Notes: a model not told the origin generated them from the sequence alone. DNA of 64,000 bases from Todiramphus chloris collaris (GCA_025345505.1 JANVCC010000012.1:258013-322012); one strand, 5' to 3'; positions 34,654 through 45,960 are shown, counted from the stretch's first letter. Numbers and translations: made by a program.

Positions 34654-35365
34654 GAATCACAGAATGGTGGGTATTGGAAGACACATCTGGAGATCATCTT
34701 GTCCAAACCTCCTGCTCCACAAGGTCATCCAGAGTACGTTGCCCAGGATTGCATTGTCCAGGTGGGTTTGGAATCTTTCAAGAAGGAGACTCCACAACCT
34801 CTCCGGGAAGCCTTGTCCTGAGAAGAAAGAAGTTTTTCCTGTTCAGAAGGAACTTCCCGGATTGCAGTTTGTGTTCATTGCCTCCTGTCGTGTTGCTGGG
34901 CACCACTGACAAGAGTCTGGCCCCATCCTCCTGACCCCCAACCTTTAGCTATTGATCAGCATTGATCAGATCCCCTCTCAGTCTTCTTCAGGCTAAACTG
35001 CCCTGATCTTTCAACCTTTCTTCAGCACAGAGATGCTCCAGTCCCCTCAGCATCTTTGTAGCCTCCACTGGACTCTCTCCAGTAGTTCCTTATCTCTCTT
35101 GAACTGGAGAGCCCAGAACTGGACACAGCACTCCCGAGGTGGCCTCCCTAGGGTAGAGCAGAGCAGAGCAGAGGGGGAGGAGAACCTCCCTTGACCTGCA
35201 GACCACACTCTTTTTTCTTCGTGCACACCAGACCATTGGCCTTCTTGACCACGAGGGCCCATTGCTGTCTCCTGGTGAACTTGTTGTCGCCCAGCACTCC
35301 TAGGTCCTTCTCCATGGAGCTGCTTTCCAGCAGGTCAACCCCTAACCTGTACTGGTTCATGGTGC
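34654..35365 (-). mobile_element. CR1 LINE, group C, ~710 bp
   Basis: 3' end GAATCACAGAATGGTGGG. It runs through the ORF2 C-terminus to the HQYRL region (TAACCTGTACTGGTTCATGG near 35345). The - strand frames 35047-35262 and 35148-35360 show [11 protein letters not shown] and MEKDLGVLGDNKF. It contains a short (GCAGA)n run at 35157-35176. Same group as the 46957 copy but longer at its 5' side. Confidence 0.93.
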
Positions 35366-35914
35366 ACCTTCTCTGGTGGATATATTATAGACTACTGTCT
35401 CAAATGTTTTAGATACATACTAAATTTTTGGCATCAGTGACATACTGTGGTACAGACGTTCACAAAGTATTTCTTACACCTGGTTTGGTATTAATCACGT
35501 TTTATTTTCATTAAGTGGTGCCATGTTTGTTTTGTGTCAGACTGGAAATTTCTCGGCCTGTCACTCCCTATTCTTGTCCTCACCTCCTCTCTTTGGCCAA
35601 TGCTTAAATTTCATCTTTCTATTATATCTTTCTTTTGCAATACTCCTTTCAAGCTGGAGAACCTGGCAGCACATGAAGTATCCAGAAGATGGCAAAGCAC
35701 TTATTAATAGAGATGACTTCTCCCATTTTTCCTTATTCAGCTTAATGTCTTATTTGCTTTCCTGGACCACCGCTGTACATGGAACAGATGTTTCTCTTCA
35801 TCTTGGCACTGTTGGCACCAGTTCCTTTTCTGAGGGGATATAGTTCATTTAATACTTTGGATGTTGGGTATTTTTTACTCAATATGGATTTGATGAGTTG
35901 GCTGTTTGGTTTAT
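35366..35914. other. Unique non-coding stretch
   Basis: No repeat or gene supported. The frame at 35523-35843 is chance-like. Confidence 0.4.
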
Positions 35915-36981
35915 GAAGAATTGGTTGGATGTCATATCCAGAGGATAGTGGTCAATGACTGGTTGTCTAGATGGAGATTGGTGACAAGTGATGTCCCCTG
36001 GGGGTCCGTACTGGAACCAGTGCTGTTTATTATCTTCATCAATGACATAGACAGTGGGATCAAGTGCATCCTCAGCACATTTGCTGATGACACCAAGCTG
36101 AGTGGGGGGGTTTACACAACTGAGGGATGGAATGTCAACCAGAGGCACCTGGAAAAGCTTGAGAGGTGGGACCACATGAACCTTATGATGTTCAACAAGG
36201 CCAAGTACAAGGTCCTGTACCTGGTTTAGGGTAGCCCCTGGTATCAGTCCAGACTGGGGGATGAAGGCATGGAAAGCAGCCTTGTGGAGAAGGACTTGGG
36301 AGTGCTGGTGGATGAAAAGCTGGAAATGAGTCAGCAACATGCACTTGCAGCCCAGAAGTCAGTAGCATCCTGGGCTGTATCCAGAGCAGCGTGGGCAGCA
36401 GGTCAGGGAGGGGATTCTGCCCCTCTGCTCTGCTCTGCTCTGCTCTGGGGAGACCCCCCTGCAGTGCTGGGTCCAGCTCTGGAGTCCTCAGCACAGGAGA
36501 GAGAGGGACCTGTTGGAGCGGGGCCAGAGGAGGCCACAGCAATGCTGGGAGGGCTGGAACCCCTCTGCTGGGAGGCCAGGCTGAGAGAGCTGGGGTTGTT
36601 CAGCCTGGAGAAGAGAAGGCTCCAGGGAGACCTTCTTGTGGCCTTTCAGTACCTCAGGGTGCCTGTCAGAAAGATGGGGACAGACTTTTTATCAGGGCGT
36701 GTTATGACAGGACAAGGGGTGATGGTTTTAAACTAAAAGCGGGAGATGTATACTGGAGAGAAGGAAGGAATGTTTTAAGCTGAGGGTTGTGAGACCCTGT
36801 CCCAGGTCTCTCTCCCAGAGAGGTGGTTGATGCCCCATCCCTGGAACCATTCCAGGTGAGGTTGTCTGGGGCTCTGAGCAACCTGCTCTAGCTGCAGATG
36901 TCCCTGCTCCTTTCAGGCGGGGTTGGACTGGATGAGTTTTGAAGGTCCCTTCCCACCCGAACCATTCTGTGATTGTATGAT
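35915..36981 (+). mobile_element. CR1 LINE, group A, with reverse-transcriptase core
   Basis: The longest + copy (about 1.07 kb). The frame 35906-36229 carries the RT palm: residues near 27-39 read TSDVPWGSVLEP (the GVPQGSVLGP block), then FIIFINDIDSG and the catalytic motif FADDTKLSGG near residues 63-72. A stop follows KVLYLV at 36229. The next frame, 36269-36736, gives EKDLGVLVDEKLEMSQQHAL and, near residues 110-120, [11 protein letters not shown]. Endonuclease and RT fingers are missing, so it is a dead 5'-truncated copy. The tail is ACCATTCTGTGATTGTATGA. Confidence 0.95.
36423..36448. repeat. (CTCTG)n short tandem repeat inside CR1
   Basis: About five CTCTG units where other copies (32720-32737) have two or three; an expansion within the element. 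Confidence 0.85.
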
Positions 36982-37040
36982 TTTACACTTAATCCGTGTT
37001 TTTTATTGATTGTCATTTTCCTTATTCAGCAAACATCACA

Positions 37041-37084
37041 TAATCATAGAATAGTTTGGGTTAGAAAGGCCCCTAAAGATCAAA
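37041..37084 (-). mobile_element. CR1 LINE 3' end scrap, group A
   Basis: About 44 bases (TAATCATAGAATAGTTTGGG, then AAAGATCAAACTTCCGG). Lies tail to tail with the + copy ending at 36981. Confidence 0.8.
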
Positions 37085-38177
37085 CTTCCGGCAGGATTTT
37101 TTCTCCTCTTAAATTCCTTTTGGTCGTCTCTGGTTTGACTGGCATCGTTAATACATTTTACAAGTACATTTTCTTTTTTACTGTTTAATACATATATCAA
37201 GCGGTATTAATGGCTCTTTGGGTTTCTTCTGGAAATTAATAGAGGCACGGTGCTGCTGTGAATTAATCCAAAATAAATTATGGAGTCTCCTCCATGAGTC
37301 AAGGGAGCTGGCGGGGGATATTTTTACCTTTCCCAAGTTTCCCGAGCCAGCCCTCCCCTGTGCCCTCGGGGCAACCTGTCGGTTTTAATGTCTATTATTG
37401 CAGCCATTAATGAAGGGCTGCAACCTCTCCCCATGTCCCTGGCCGCTATCGCTGAATCAGGACGAGTCCAAACGTCCTTTCTTGGCTAACGCTGACCGTT
37501 GTTATCGATGCCTTTATCATGGCAACAGCGTGAATCAGTTCCAGTGGGAGACAGAAAGTACACTCTGTCCAGGACGCTGAGCCCGGGTCAGTTCAGGCAA
37601 CCAGCCTTTTTCCCCCCCTGTGTTTAAGCTGGCAGTGAGCTGATATCTTTTAATTGACGTGCCCAGTGATAGCAGCAGCATGTGTGCTGGAACATTTGGT
37701 GGCTGGACCCTCCGGGAGGGGATGAGGATGCTGCCGAGGGCAGATGCTTGCGCCTGCTCTTCTCCCCTTGTTTTGCCTGTCTTTCCTTTATCCCTTGCCA
37801 AAGGATTAATTTAAATACATTCTCATTTCACTATCTTTTTTTTTCCCCCTCCTACCAGAATGTCTATACTTGATTTGCAGTTAATTTTCCAGAATCCATG
37901 CAGCTTCTTGGACAGGGAGAAAAACTCATCTGATGTACGATTCTTGCATTGAATCGTAAAGCTCCGTTTCGTGTCGTGTTCTGGCAAACATAATTCGCTG
38001 CGGGAATTATGGTTGTGGTTCGAATCCTTAGGTCTAAGACAGCTCTTTCCTGTGAATCATTAGCAAACAATGCAGAAGCTCTGCTTCTGATTGACAGCTC
38101 AGTCAGTGTATGTCATTACTCCAGTCTGGTTTATTTACCTTTCTCATTAAGCTTAGGTGTAGAACTGCCCACATTAT
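37085..38177. promoter_or_regulatory. Repeat-free island with hairpin and homeodomain-type motifs
   Basis: About 1.1 kb with no transposon. It contains the perfect 8-bp inverted repeat at 37398-37423, several TAATTA/ATTAAT words between 37200 and 37420, and an X-box-like TTTATCATGGCAAC at 37513-37526. The mid-part (37900-38110) has CpG words unusual for the window. No coding frame is convincing. I infer clustered conserved non-coding elements. Confidence 0.35.
37398..37423. repeat. 8-bp perfect inverted repeat around ATTAATGAAG
   Basis: TTGCAGCC and GGCTGCAA flank a 10-base loop that contains ATTAAT. Confidence 0.9.
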
Positions 38178-38230
38178 AAAAAAGAAACAAAACAAAAAAA
38201 CCCTCCAAACACCCCCCCCACCCCCCCAAA
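38178..38230. repeat. A/C-rich low-complexity run
   Basis: AAAC units passing into C runs (CACCCCCCCAC-like) and back to A. Confidence 0.9.
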
Positions 38231-38647
38231 AATCCGACCAAAAGAGTAAATTAGCTTCAAGAGGAATGATCAAAGCTATTACTGTGTTCTAATTTATCAC
38301 CTATTACCACACAAATGAGCGCACGCTGACTTCGCGCTCTCTCTCCACCGTGCTCTTCATTGCCAGCGTTGCTTCTAATAACAGAAGGTACTTGACACCA
38401 CTCAGAGCGCAGTGCCCAAAATTAATCCAGCACCTCTTAGTGTCCAAATTCAGGTGAAAAATAGGTCTGCTATCTTATATATATTTCATTTAAAGCCATG
38501 TGTGTTGTAATTTCAAGTGTGGAACAAAAAGATGCCATTTCAGGGGGGAAAAGATGGAAGAGGTAGGAACTGAAGTGCAGGAGGGGAATAGAGAAAGCAT
38601 AAAATAGCAATTATTAAATAATTCTGTGTCAGAAACTCTCTGGCTAA
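38231..38647. other. Unique non-coding stretch
   Basis: No gene or transposon supported. Confidence 0.4.
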
Positions 38648-39857
38648 TATATTAAATCCTAGAATAATTTCATTTGGAAGGGCTCTCTGCAGATCTTTTT
38701 TTCCTCAGCCCCTGGCTCAAATCAAAGCCAACTTCAAAGTTAGATGTAGAGTCATATCCAATTGAGTTTCAAATTTAGCCAAGAAAGGAGATTTCCATCC
38801 CCTTTCTGGGCCTCAGTTCCACCCTCCCCATGGATGTGTTTCTTCTCCATATTAAGCTGAGTTTTTCTTGCAGCAACTTGTGCCCATTGCACATCATGCT
38901 TTTGCATGTCCAAATAGTGCATGGCTCTGTCTTCTTTCTAACCCCCCAGCAGGTAGCTACAGATGGCATTAAGGTCTCCAACTTGCTTTCTTTTCTGGAT
39001 GAGCAAATCCAGGTCCTGTCCTCCCTTCACACTTTGTATGCTCCAAGCCTTGAGAGTGCCAGTTTGACTATGAACCACCAACAGTTACCCTTCCAGTCTG
39101 ATGATCCAGTTGATTTTTCATCCATCCAGTCCTTAATTCCCTGATCCTCTGGGAGACCATGCTGAGAGCCGCGCTGTGGTCAGGCTAAAATACATCCATG
39201 GCTTTCTTGTCAGCCACTGAGCCAGTTGCCTCATTAATGAATGCAGTCAGGGTAGCTGGGGCATGATCTGTTCTTCACACATCCATGGTAGCTGTTCCAA
39301 ATCACCTCCTTATCCTTCACATGCCTGGTTATGGTTTCCAGAAGGATTTGCTTCATGAACTTTGGGGTGGGGAGGTCAGGCTGACTGGGCTGGCATTCCT
39401 TTCTTTGTCCTCTTTACTCTTATTGGAGGTGGGTGTGATGTTTCCCTTTTTCCAATCATCAGGGACCTTCCCCATCACCATGATCATCGAGAGATGACAG
39501 AGAGTGGCAGTGACATCAGCCAGCTCCCTTGGCACCCTCAGAGACATCTAGTCTGGCACTATGAACTTGTCTATGTCCAGGTTGCTTAAGTGGTCCACAA
39601 CTCATCTGTCCTCTATCAACAGTTGTACTTCACTCCTTCAGACTCTGCCAAGACTGCCTGCTCTTGGACACATGGGAGCAGAGCCAGCTGATAAAGACAA
39701 AGCAAAGAAGGAGCAGAATTATTGCAGTCATTTGTGTCCTTTGCTGCTTAATGCCTTACCTCCTTCCTCAGTGGGCCCATGTTTCCCTCGGTTCTCCTTT
39801 TGCTGACAATGTACTTGCAGAAGTCCTTCTTGTTGCCTTTCTTGATAGTGTCAACTC
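38648..39857 (-). mobile_element. Old CR1 LINE, group J, reaching into RT
   Basis: On the - strand the 3' part (38648-38998) reads from GGAGACCTTAATGCC through GGGCACAAGTTGCTGC and CTAACTTTGAAGTTGGC to GAAATTATTCTAGGATT. The 5' part (about 39110-39857) encodes the linker and RT fingers: the frame 39353-39547 shows residues PRELADV, GKVPDDWKKGNITP and, near the end, SPVSLTS (the YRPVSLTS block); further on, RHVKDKEV-like text is readable. The RT core and post-core in between (about 1 kb in a full element) are missing, with some unassigned bases at 39000-39110. High divergence suggests an old copy. Confidence 0.85.
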
Positions 39858-39859
39858 TA

Positions 39860-40634
39860 TGTCATGGTTCAGGGTCAGGGCAGCCCCTTAGACCTGTAAC
39901 AGATGCTCTCTGTTAACCCCATTCCCTCCCCAAAGGGGAAGAGAAAGGTAATAAGGGAGAGAGACTTAGCGATTAGAAAAGGAAACTAGAACAGCTTTAA
40001 TGAAAATAATAATAAATAATAATAATAAAATAGCATATGTACAAAACCAGTATTGAACCCAAACCCTCATCTCTCCCCCAGACCCTGATGGATATTATGT
40101 CACCATCACCACTGATGCAGTGGAGCAGGCACTGGGAAGGTCCCAGACTGGGCCCCACAGCAGGTGGGAGCTGTGTTGAGGAGCTGGATTCTGGTACTGG
40201 GTTCAGGAACACACTGACTGGGATAGAAGGCAGAACAGACAGACTCCTCCTCGCATGCCGGCCATTGAAGAAGCTGGAAAAATTGCCAGCCAAGCTTGAC
40301 CCTCGTGATCCCTCAGCTTTATACCGAACATGAGGTATATGGGCTGGAATCCCTCGCTGGTCAGTCTGGGGTCACCTCTCCTGTCCGCTCCTCCCTGCAG
40401 GTGCAGCCTTTCCCTTTCTGCACCCCCCAGTGTGGTACACAAGGTCCAGCAGTGGCCTTGGGCTGCACACCAATCCTTGGTGCTAACTCTAAACATGGGG
40501 GGTTGTCACTGACAGAAGCAGACACTGCCTGTGAGAACAGGCTGCTAGCTTCAGACAGTGCAGTGAGTTAGAACAACTGAGCTGAAAAGTAAAATCACTG
40601 AACAGAATTAGTTCTGTTCTCACTCAAACCAGGA
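39860..40634 (-). mobile_element. Solo LTR of an endogenous retrovirus (fossil)
   Basis: About 775 bp with terminal TG on the + text (TGTCATGGTTC) and a matching end near 40630. Read on the - strand there is a TATAAAGC promoter motif near 40318, with U3 to its right and R/U5 to its left, including an (AAT)n run at about 40003-40028. ACTCTA before and ACTCCTA after may be a 6-bp target duplication. It resembles class II (ERVK-like) avian LTRs. No internal viral genes are present, as expected after LTR-LTR recombination. Moderate age by its decayed ends; family naming is tentative. Confidence 0.7.
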
Positions 40635-40775
40635 CTCCTAGCAAAGTGTTGGCTTTTCTGATGTGCACAGCTTGCTCTTACAGACCCACTAAGGACAGCA
40701 TCCCACTGACCAGAACCTGAACAAGCCAAAGTCCGTTGAAGTGTAAATTCACACATTTCTCATTTTTCATCAAAC

Positions 40776-41040
40776 CATAGAATTGTTTAGGTTGGAAAAG
40801 ACGTTTAAGATCAAGTCCAAACATTAACTGAGCACTGCCAGGACACGACTAAATCATGTCTCTCAGCACCATATCTCTATGAATTTGAAACCCCTCCAGG
40901 CATGGGGACTCCACCACTGCCCTGGGCAGCCTGGGACAGGCCTTGGCAACCCTTGTGGGGAAGAAATCATTCCTCATGTTCAATCTAAACCTCTCCTGGC
41001 ACAACTTGAGGCTATTTCTTCCTTCCTATCATCATGTTCC
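40776..41040 (-). mobile_element. CR1 LINE, group B
   Basis: About 265 bp, 3' end ACCATAGAATTGTTTAGGTT, with CAGCACTGCCAGGACACG and GGGCAGCCTGGGACAGGCC. Fades near 41040. Confidence 0.92.
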
Positions 41041-41838
41041 TCCTTTTTCCCATAGTCAATCCTATCATGTTGCTGACATCATCAAATAACTTCAGTCCCC
41101 AGGTTATCCTACAGGTTTTCTCCAGTTTCTCCTCCAGGACCATGGCATCCATGGAACATGCACATGCTACCACCCTGGGACATTAAAGAATGATGTGAAG
41201 TGCACTCCTGACCCAAGCCAAAGCACTTACGTAGGTGCATCGTTAGTCTGGCTCTACACTACTTGGGGTCATAGGCTTGTTGGCTTTCCTGCTCTCTATG
41301 GTATCTGTCTTCTGCCCTTATGATTCTCCAGGTGTCTGATAATGTAGCTGGTGAAGGTGTTCAGTCCTGTGAGAGAGGAGATCAGGGAAGGCATCCAAGA
41401 TAGGCAGGAAGGCAGGATGGATAAAGTGTGTGCGAAACTGCGTGAGGGATAAACAGGCTGAGAATGACACTGATCCAGACTCGGATGAGGATTTTAGTAG
41501 TGTGAAAAAATGCAGGTCTGGGTAAATTCAACAGAGGATGTGGTGGAGCTTGGCCAGAAAACAGCTATTGACAGAAGCAGCTCATCGGTTCTATTTAAAG
41601 TTGCAGGTTGGCTTGTTGGTTTTTCACTGTTTTGTGATATTTAATTTGCTTTTCTGTTGATGCCTGACTGATGTCTCACAACTCCTACCCTAGAAGACTC
41701 TAAAGTTAATTCCTTGCAAGATTTCTTTAACATAGGGGTGCAACATTGGGGTGCACTTCTAATACATGTAGAGACTGACAACTACTGGTATTGTGCCATT
41801 GAGTAATATCTGTCCTTGTGATCCTTTTGTGATCTTTT
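41041..41838. other. Unique non-coding stretch
   Basis: No gene or transposon supported. Confidence 0.4.
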
Positions 41839-42367
41839 CACAGAATGGTGGGCATTCTGTGTGACTTCTTGAGATATCTCATCCAACCCCCTGCTAAAAC
41901 AGGGTCACATAGAGCAAGGTGCCCAGGGTCACATTGTCCAGGGGGGTTTGGAATCTCTCCAGAGGAGACTCCACAGCCTCTCTGGGCAGCCTGGGCCAGG
42001 CTCTGTCAGCCTCACAAGAAAGAAGTTTCTCCTCATGTTCAGATGAACTTGCTGTGTTCCAGTTTGTGCCCATTGCCCCCTTTCCTGTTGCTGGGCACCA
42101 CTGACAAGAGTCTGGCCCCATCCTCTTGACCCCCACCCTTTAGCTATTGATCAGCATTGATCAGATCCCCTCTCAGCCTTCTCTTCTCCAGGCTAAACAG
42201 CCCCAGGGCTCTCAGCCTTTCCTCATCACAGAGATGCTCCAGTCCCTTCAGCATCTTCAAAGCCTGTGCTGGACTCTCTCCAATAGTTTTCTGTCTCTTG
42301 AACTGGACACAATTCTCTGGAGGTAGGGCAGTGTAGAGGGGGAGGAGAACCCCTTTTCCTTGATACT
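41839..42367 (-). mobile_element. CR1 LINE, group C
   Basis: About 530 bp, 3' end TCACAGAATGGTGGGCATTC, through TTAGCTATTGATCAGCATTG to GTGTAGAGGGGGAGGAGAAC. 5' truncated there. Frames on both strands are CR1 shadows. Confidence 0.93.
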
Positions 42368-43199
42368 TCTCTAGACATGCAAAGCTTCAGCTTCTTCGCT
42401 GAATTTTTGTGTGGGTTTTTTTTTTTTCTTCCTTCTTTCATGAGAAAACTATCCAGCAATAAAGTGCAGAAGAATATAGAAGGCAGATTGGTGTTTGCTG
42501 TTTTTCAGTTCATTTACTGAAAACAGCTGGTAGCCATTTAGGGCAATGGAAGAAATATTGCAACTTCTGTCATTCTGAAAGTAAACACATGATTAAGGCA
42601 GAATTGACAACTCCTGCTTCACCACCAATTAGTTGTCGTCGTGCTTTGGTGAACGACATCACAATGAAAAGACATTGTTATGATGTGGATATAGATATTA
42701 TTTATTTGTACTGGCACAGAGTGTCTTCATCTGCTTTGCTAAGTGCCTTCAAAATACAGCGAGATGTGGCTGTTGTTTAACTCTTCCTCAGCTGGGCTCT
42801 TCCCAGAGGTTATACAATTGAATTGAGAAATGTAATTGCATCATCTTTTCTGAGGGGGAATAAGAAGAGTTTGTTGGTCCTACTTGGGAAGTTCAGAGCA
42901 ATGTACATTTAACTGACTTGTCTGTTGGCTTGCTCCCCATCGTTGTACCGCTGGTCTTATAAAATCCTTCCAGTGTTTCCATTTTATAAAGCAGTCTTTT
43001 TGAAAAAACAGAATTTTAAAACCCCAGAAAACCTCCAAACCTCTCTTGTTTTTTCTTAGCAAGGAGCCTTTTTGTACAGAGCAAGCTGGTGGCTTCTCTT
43101 TGAATTCCCCAGCTCTTTGGAGTGGGAAATTAAGACTTAATGTGGCATCTGCTATCTATTAAAATTTTTCCCATACCAACAGAAATGTGATCGTGTGTG
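42368..43199. other. Unique non-coding stretch
   Basis: No gene supported. A T-rich run lies at 42416-42430. Confidence 0.4.
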
Positions 43200-43720
43200 A
43201 TAATACTGAATTAATCCAAAGATTTTTCTGAGAAGTCGTAATCTTTTAGAAAACATCCCCGCCAGAGTCCGTAAAATGTAACGGGCTGCTCCGTGGTTTC
43301 ATTTCAAGACAACTTGAATTTCTGATCTGTATTTCCATCCTAAACAAGCATCGGGTGAAGTCTAGTTGGGTTTTTAGCTTTTAGCAGAACAGTCGGGAGG
43401 TTCAGCCGCGCTTTTCGCTGCCTGCCAACGTTTATGAGCAGTTAACCTCTCCCGATAGCAAAGGTCACGTGCATCAAAGATGGAGCTGTAAGACACTAAT
43501 GTCTTACATGAATGAGAATAATCTTACAGATGGGGGAAGGCTGGAAGTGAGATAAAAATTACAGTATTAATTTTTTTTCTGTAATTCTGAAGGACGACGG
43601 AACTTCATTATCCAATATGCTTAAAATTGAACGACCTAATGAAATTTCACACCCACTAAATTTAATCATGGATTACTCATGTGGGATTTGAATCAGATAA
43701 AAAGGATGCCTCAGATATTT
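43200..43720. promoter_or_regulatory. Repeat-free block with hairpin and E-box
   Basis: Contains a perfect hairpin at 43488-43507 (8-bp stem GTAAGACA, loop CTAA), AAGGTCACGTGC near 43461 (nuclear-receptor half-site overlapping a TCACGTG E-box) and many CpG words between 43255 and 43450. No convincing reading frame. I infer a regulatory element. Confidence 0.35.
43488..43507. repeat. Perfect 20-base hairpin
   Basis: GTAAGACA, CTAA, TGTCTTAC: an 8-bp stem with a 4-base loop. Confidence 0.95.
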
Positions 43721-44481
43721 GGTAGCACTTGCAGAAGGTAATAAAAAATCTGCAGTGCTCTTTGTCCCTTTCAGCAAATGTGAATTGCTTGACCTACTTT
43801 CCTTTTCTTTACTTTTTTTTTTTTTTACCTTTTGTTTTGGCATTCATGGACCTGACCCCAACTTCCTCCTGGGCATCAGTGAACAGTCAGCCCCACGCTC
43901 ACACAGAAGCAGACAGATCTCAGGAATGCTTCCTTCTGGGTGGTGTTGATGTACAGCTGGTGGATTATCGCTTTTGCTGCAGTGGTTTGAGGCTGGGAAA
44001 AGAAATAAATATTTTCACTTGTGTATTAAAAAGCCTTGCTGATAAGATGTCATTGGGAGGAGGTGAGGGAGGATGCCGGGCTAAGGTTCTGCTCTGGGCT
44101 TTGTTTGTGACTGCTGAATGATCTTTTAGAGATCACTTTACTCTTTCAGTGTATGGACTTAAATGGTGTTTGACTCACGGGGATGTTCTGAGTCCCCTGG
44201 AACTGACTTTAGCAGCCTTGAGACAACATATGCTCTGTGCTTAGAAACTGAGGTTTTCTCTCATTCACTGTGTTTCTGGATGAGTAGCTCTTTATTACCA
44301 CTGTTGTAAGTCTTACTTCTGGTAGAAACCAAAGCTTATATTCAACAGCAAAGGAAGACTTGGAGGACAAGAGGAAACGAGCACAAAGGCTGCACTTGAA
44401 TTACTTGGGGATCTACTTGTTGACTACATCAGTGACTGAGCACAGTGTGTGCTGTTTTTACAAGCAAATTTCCAATCAATA
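43721..44481. other. Unique non-coding stretch
   Basis: The 130-codon frame at 43729-44121 has no recognisable domain; its start is Leu/Phe-rich because of a T run at 43810-43827. I do not call a gene. Confidence 0.4.
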
Positions 44482-44845
44482 GAAGAAAAGGCTCCAGGGA
44501 GAACTTACAGCAACCTTCCACTACCTAAACAGGGCCTACAAGAAAGATGGGGGGGGCTCTTTATCAGGGAATGTGGTGACAGGGCAAGGGGTAATGGCTT
44601 TAAAATGAAAGAGGGTAGATTTAGATTAGATATTAGGAAGAAATTACTTACTGTGCGGGTGATGAGACACTGGAACAGGTTGACCAGAGAAGCTGTGGAT
44701 GCCCTATCCCTGGAAACATTCCCGGTCAGGTTGTCCGGGGCTCTGAGCAACCTGCTCTAGCTGCAGATGTCCCTGCTCCCTGCAGGGGGGTTGGACTGAA
44801 TGATCTTGAAATGTCCCTTCCAACCCAAACCATTCCATGATTGAG
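44482..44845 (+). mobile_element. CR1 LINE, group A, with open ORF2 tail
   Basis: About 365 bp. The frame 44449-44760 (103 codons) is open through RFRLDIRKKLLTVRVMRHWN and ends at the normal stop near 44760. Tail AACCATTCCATGATTGA. Confidence 0.93.
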
Positions 44846-45600
44846 ATCTCATGATGTAAGTGCTGATTGATGACCTTGGATTCTGTCATTGACAACTTTT
44901 AAGCAGTTACTGGGTCAAATCTAGTTAGCATTGGCAAGGGTTACAAGAACTAAAAGGAGCCTATCTTTGTGATGAACTCTTCTGTTCTTCTTCCTTCTGA
45001 CACAGCTACTGCAGCAGTTCTTACCTCTTCTGGAGTTAGCCTAATGATGAGGATTGTCAGAGGATTCTGAAAGTATCAGTTGTCATGTATATTAGGTGGG
45101 ATTTAGGATTTAGGAGATGTTCATCAACATCTCCTTGTTCCAGGCAGCACCCAAGCACAGAGCAAAGCCATGCATATCGCCCCCAAAGCCTGAGACAAGC
45201 TCATAAAGGTGGATGATGGAGCACAGTGGTATCCTGGACTCACTTTTTAGAGTTATGCAGTCATAGGAGCATTTTGGTGAGGTATTTGCTATCTAGGAAT
45301 TCTAGCCTTTCTTAGTGGGACAGCCTGAGTGAGATCAACCACACAAAGTTGTTTATTTTGAAATGTTCCAACTGAGCCGCACAAGCAAGGCTGGCACGCT
45401 GGAGGAGCCAAGGAGGAGTTGTGCCTCACTACTGAGTATGGATGGCTAAGGGAGGACAAGGTGTTTTGAGGACACTGAAATAAACTCAAATTCCATTCTG
45501 AGGAAAGGAAGTCAGCCAAGCTGAGCAAAGGAGAAATGCCAAGGACAAAGACATGCGCTAAGGACGTGATCTTTCTAGTGGTATTCTGAACAGACAGTAG
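44846..45600. other. Unique non-coding stretch
   Basis: No gene or repeat supported. Confidence 0.4.
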
Positions 45601-45960
45601 TGGGATAGCAATGCTTGTGTCAAGGTTGGAGGAAAATCTATTATCAGAGTTGAGATGTGAGATGAGAAATGGATGGTTGCCTAGATGGATGGGGAAGGTG
45701 ATGTTTTAAGGATGTTATGCGTGAAGAATCTTAAAAACTTCAACCTAGTCTGCTGCAGAAGCACGGACAGGTTGCAGTTAAAGGCAGTGATAAAGTTGTA
45801 AGTGCGAGTGAGAGGGAAGATGCTGAGCATAGTTGATGCAGAAGTAATAAGAAGATCTTGTGGAGAAAGCTCATGAGCTTGCACTCTTTGAGAGCTTCAG
45901 ATGATGGATGGATAGGCATTCTTGAAATCCAGAGAGATGTCAGTCTGAAATGTTATTTGG
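45601..45960 (+). repeat. Possible ancient, decayed interspersed repeat
   Basis: The + strand is GA-rich and has phrases such as AAGGATGTTATGCGTGAAG and CAGGTTGCAGTTAAAG that recall an old amniote LINE 3' region. Family assignment by eye is weak. Confidence 0.25.

Noticed and set aside
38008-38035. GGTTCGAATCC at about 38017, an exact tRNA B-box-like word
   Set aside because: No A-box at the right distance, the flanking T-stem pairs poorly and no cloverleaf can be drawn, so it is not a tRNA gene.
39997-40293. 98-codon open frames on both strands
   Set aside because: They lie inside the solo LTR, which is non-coding.
43729-44121. 130-codon open frame
   Set aside because: No recognisable family; Phe/Leu-rich start comes from a T run.
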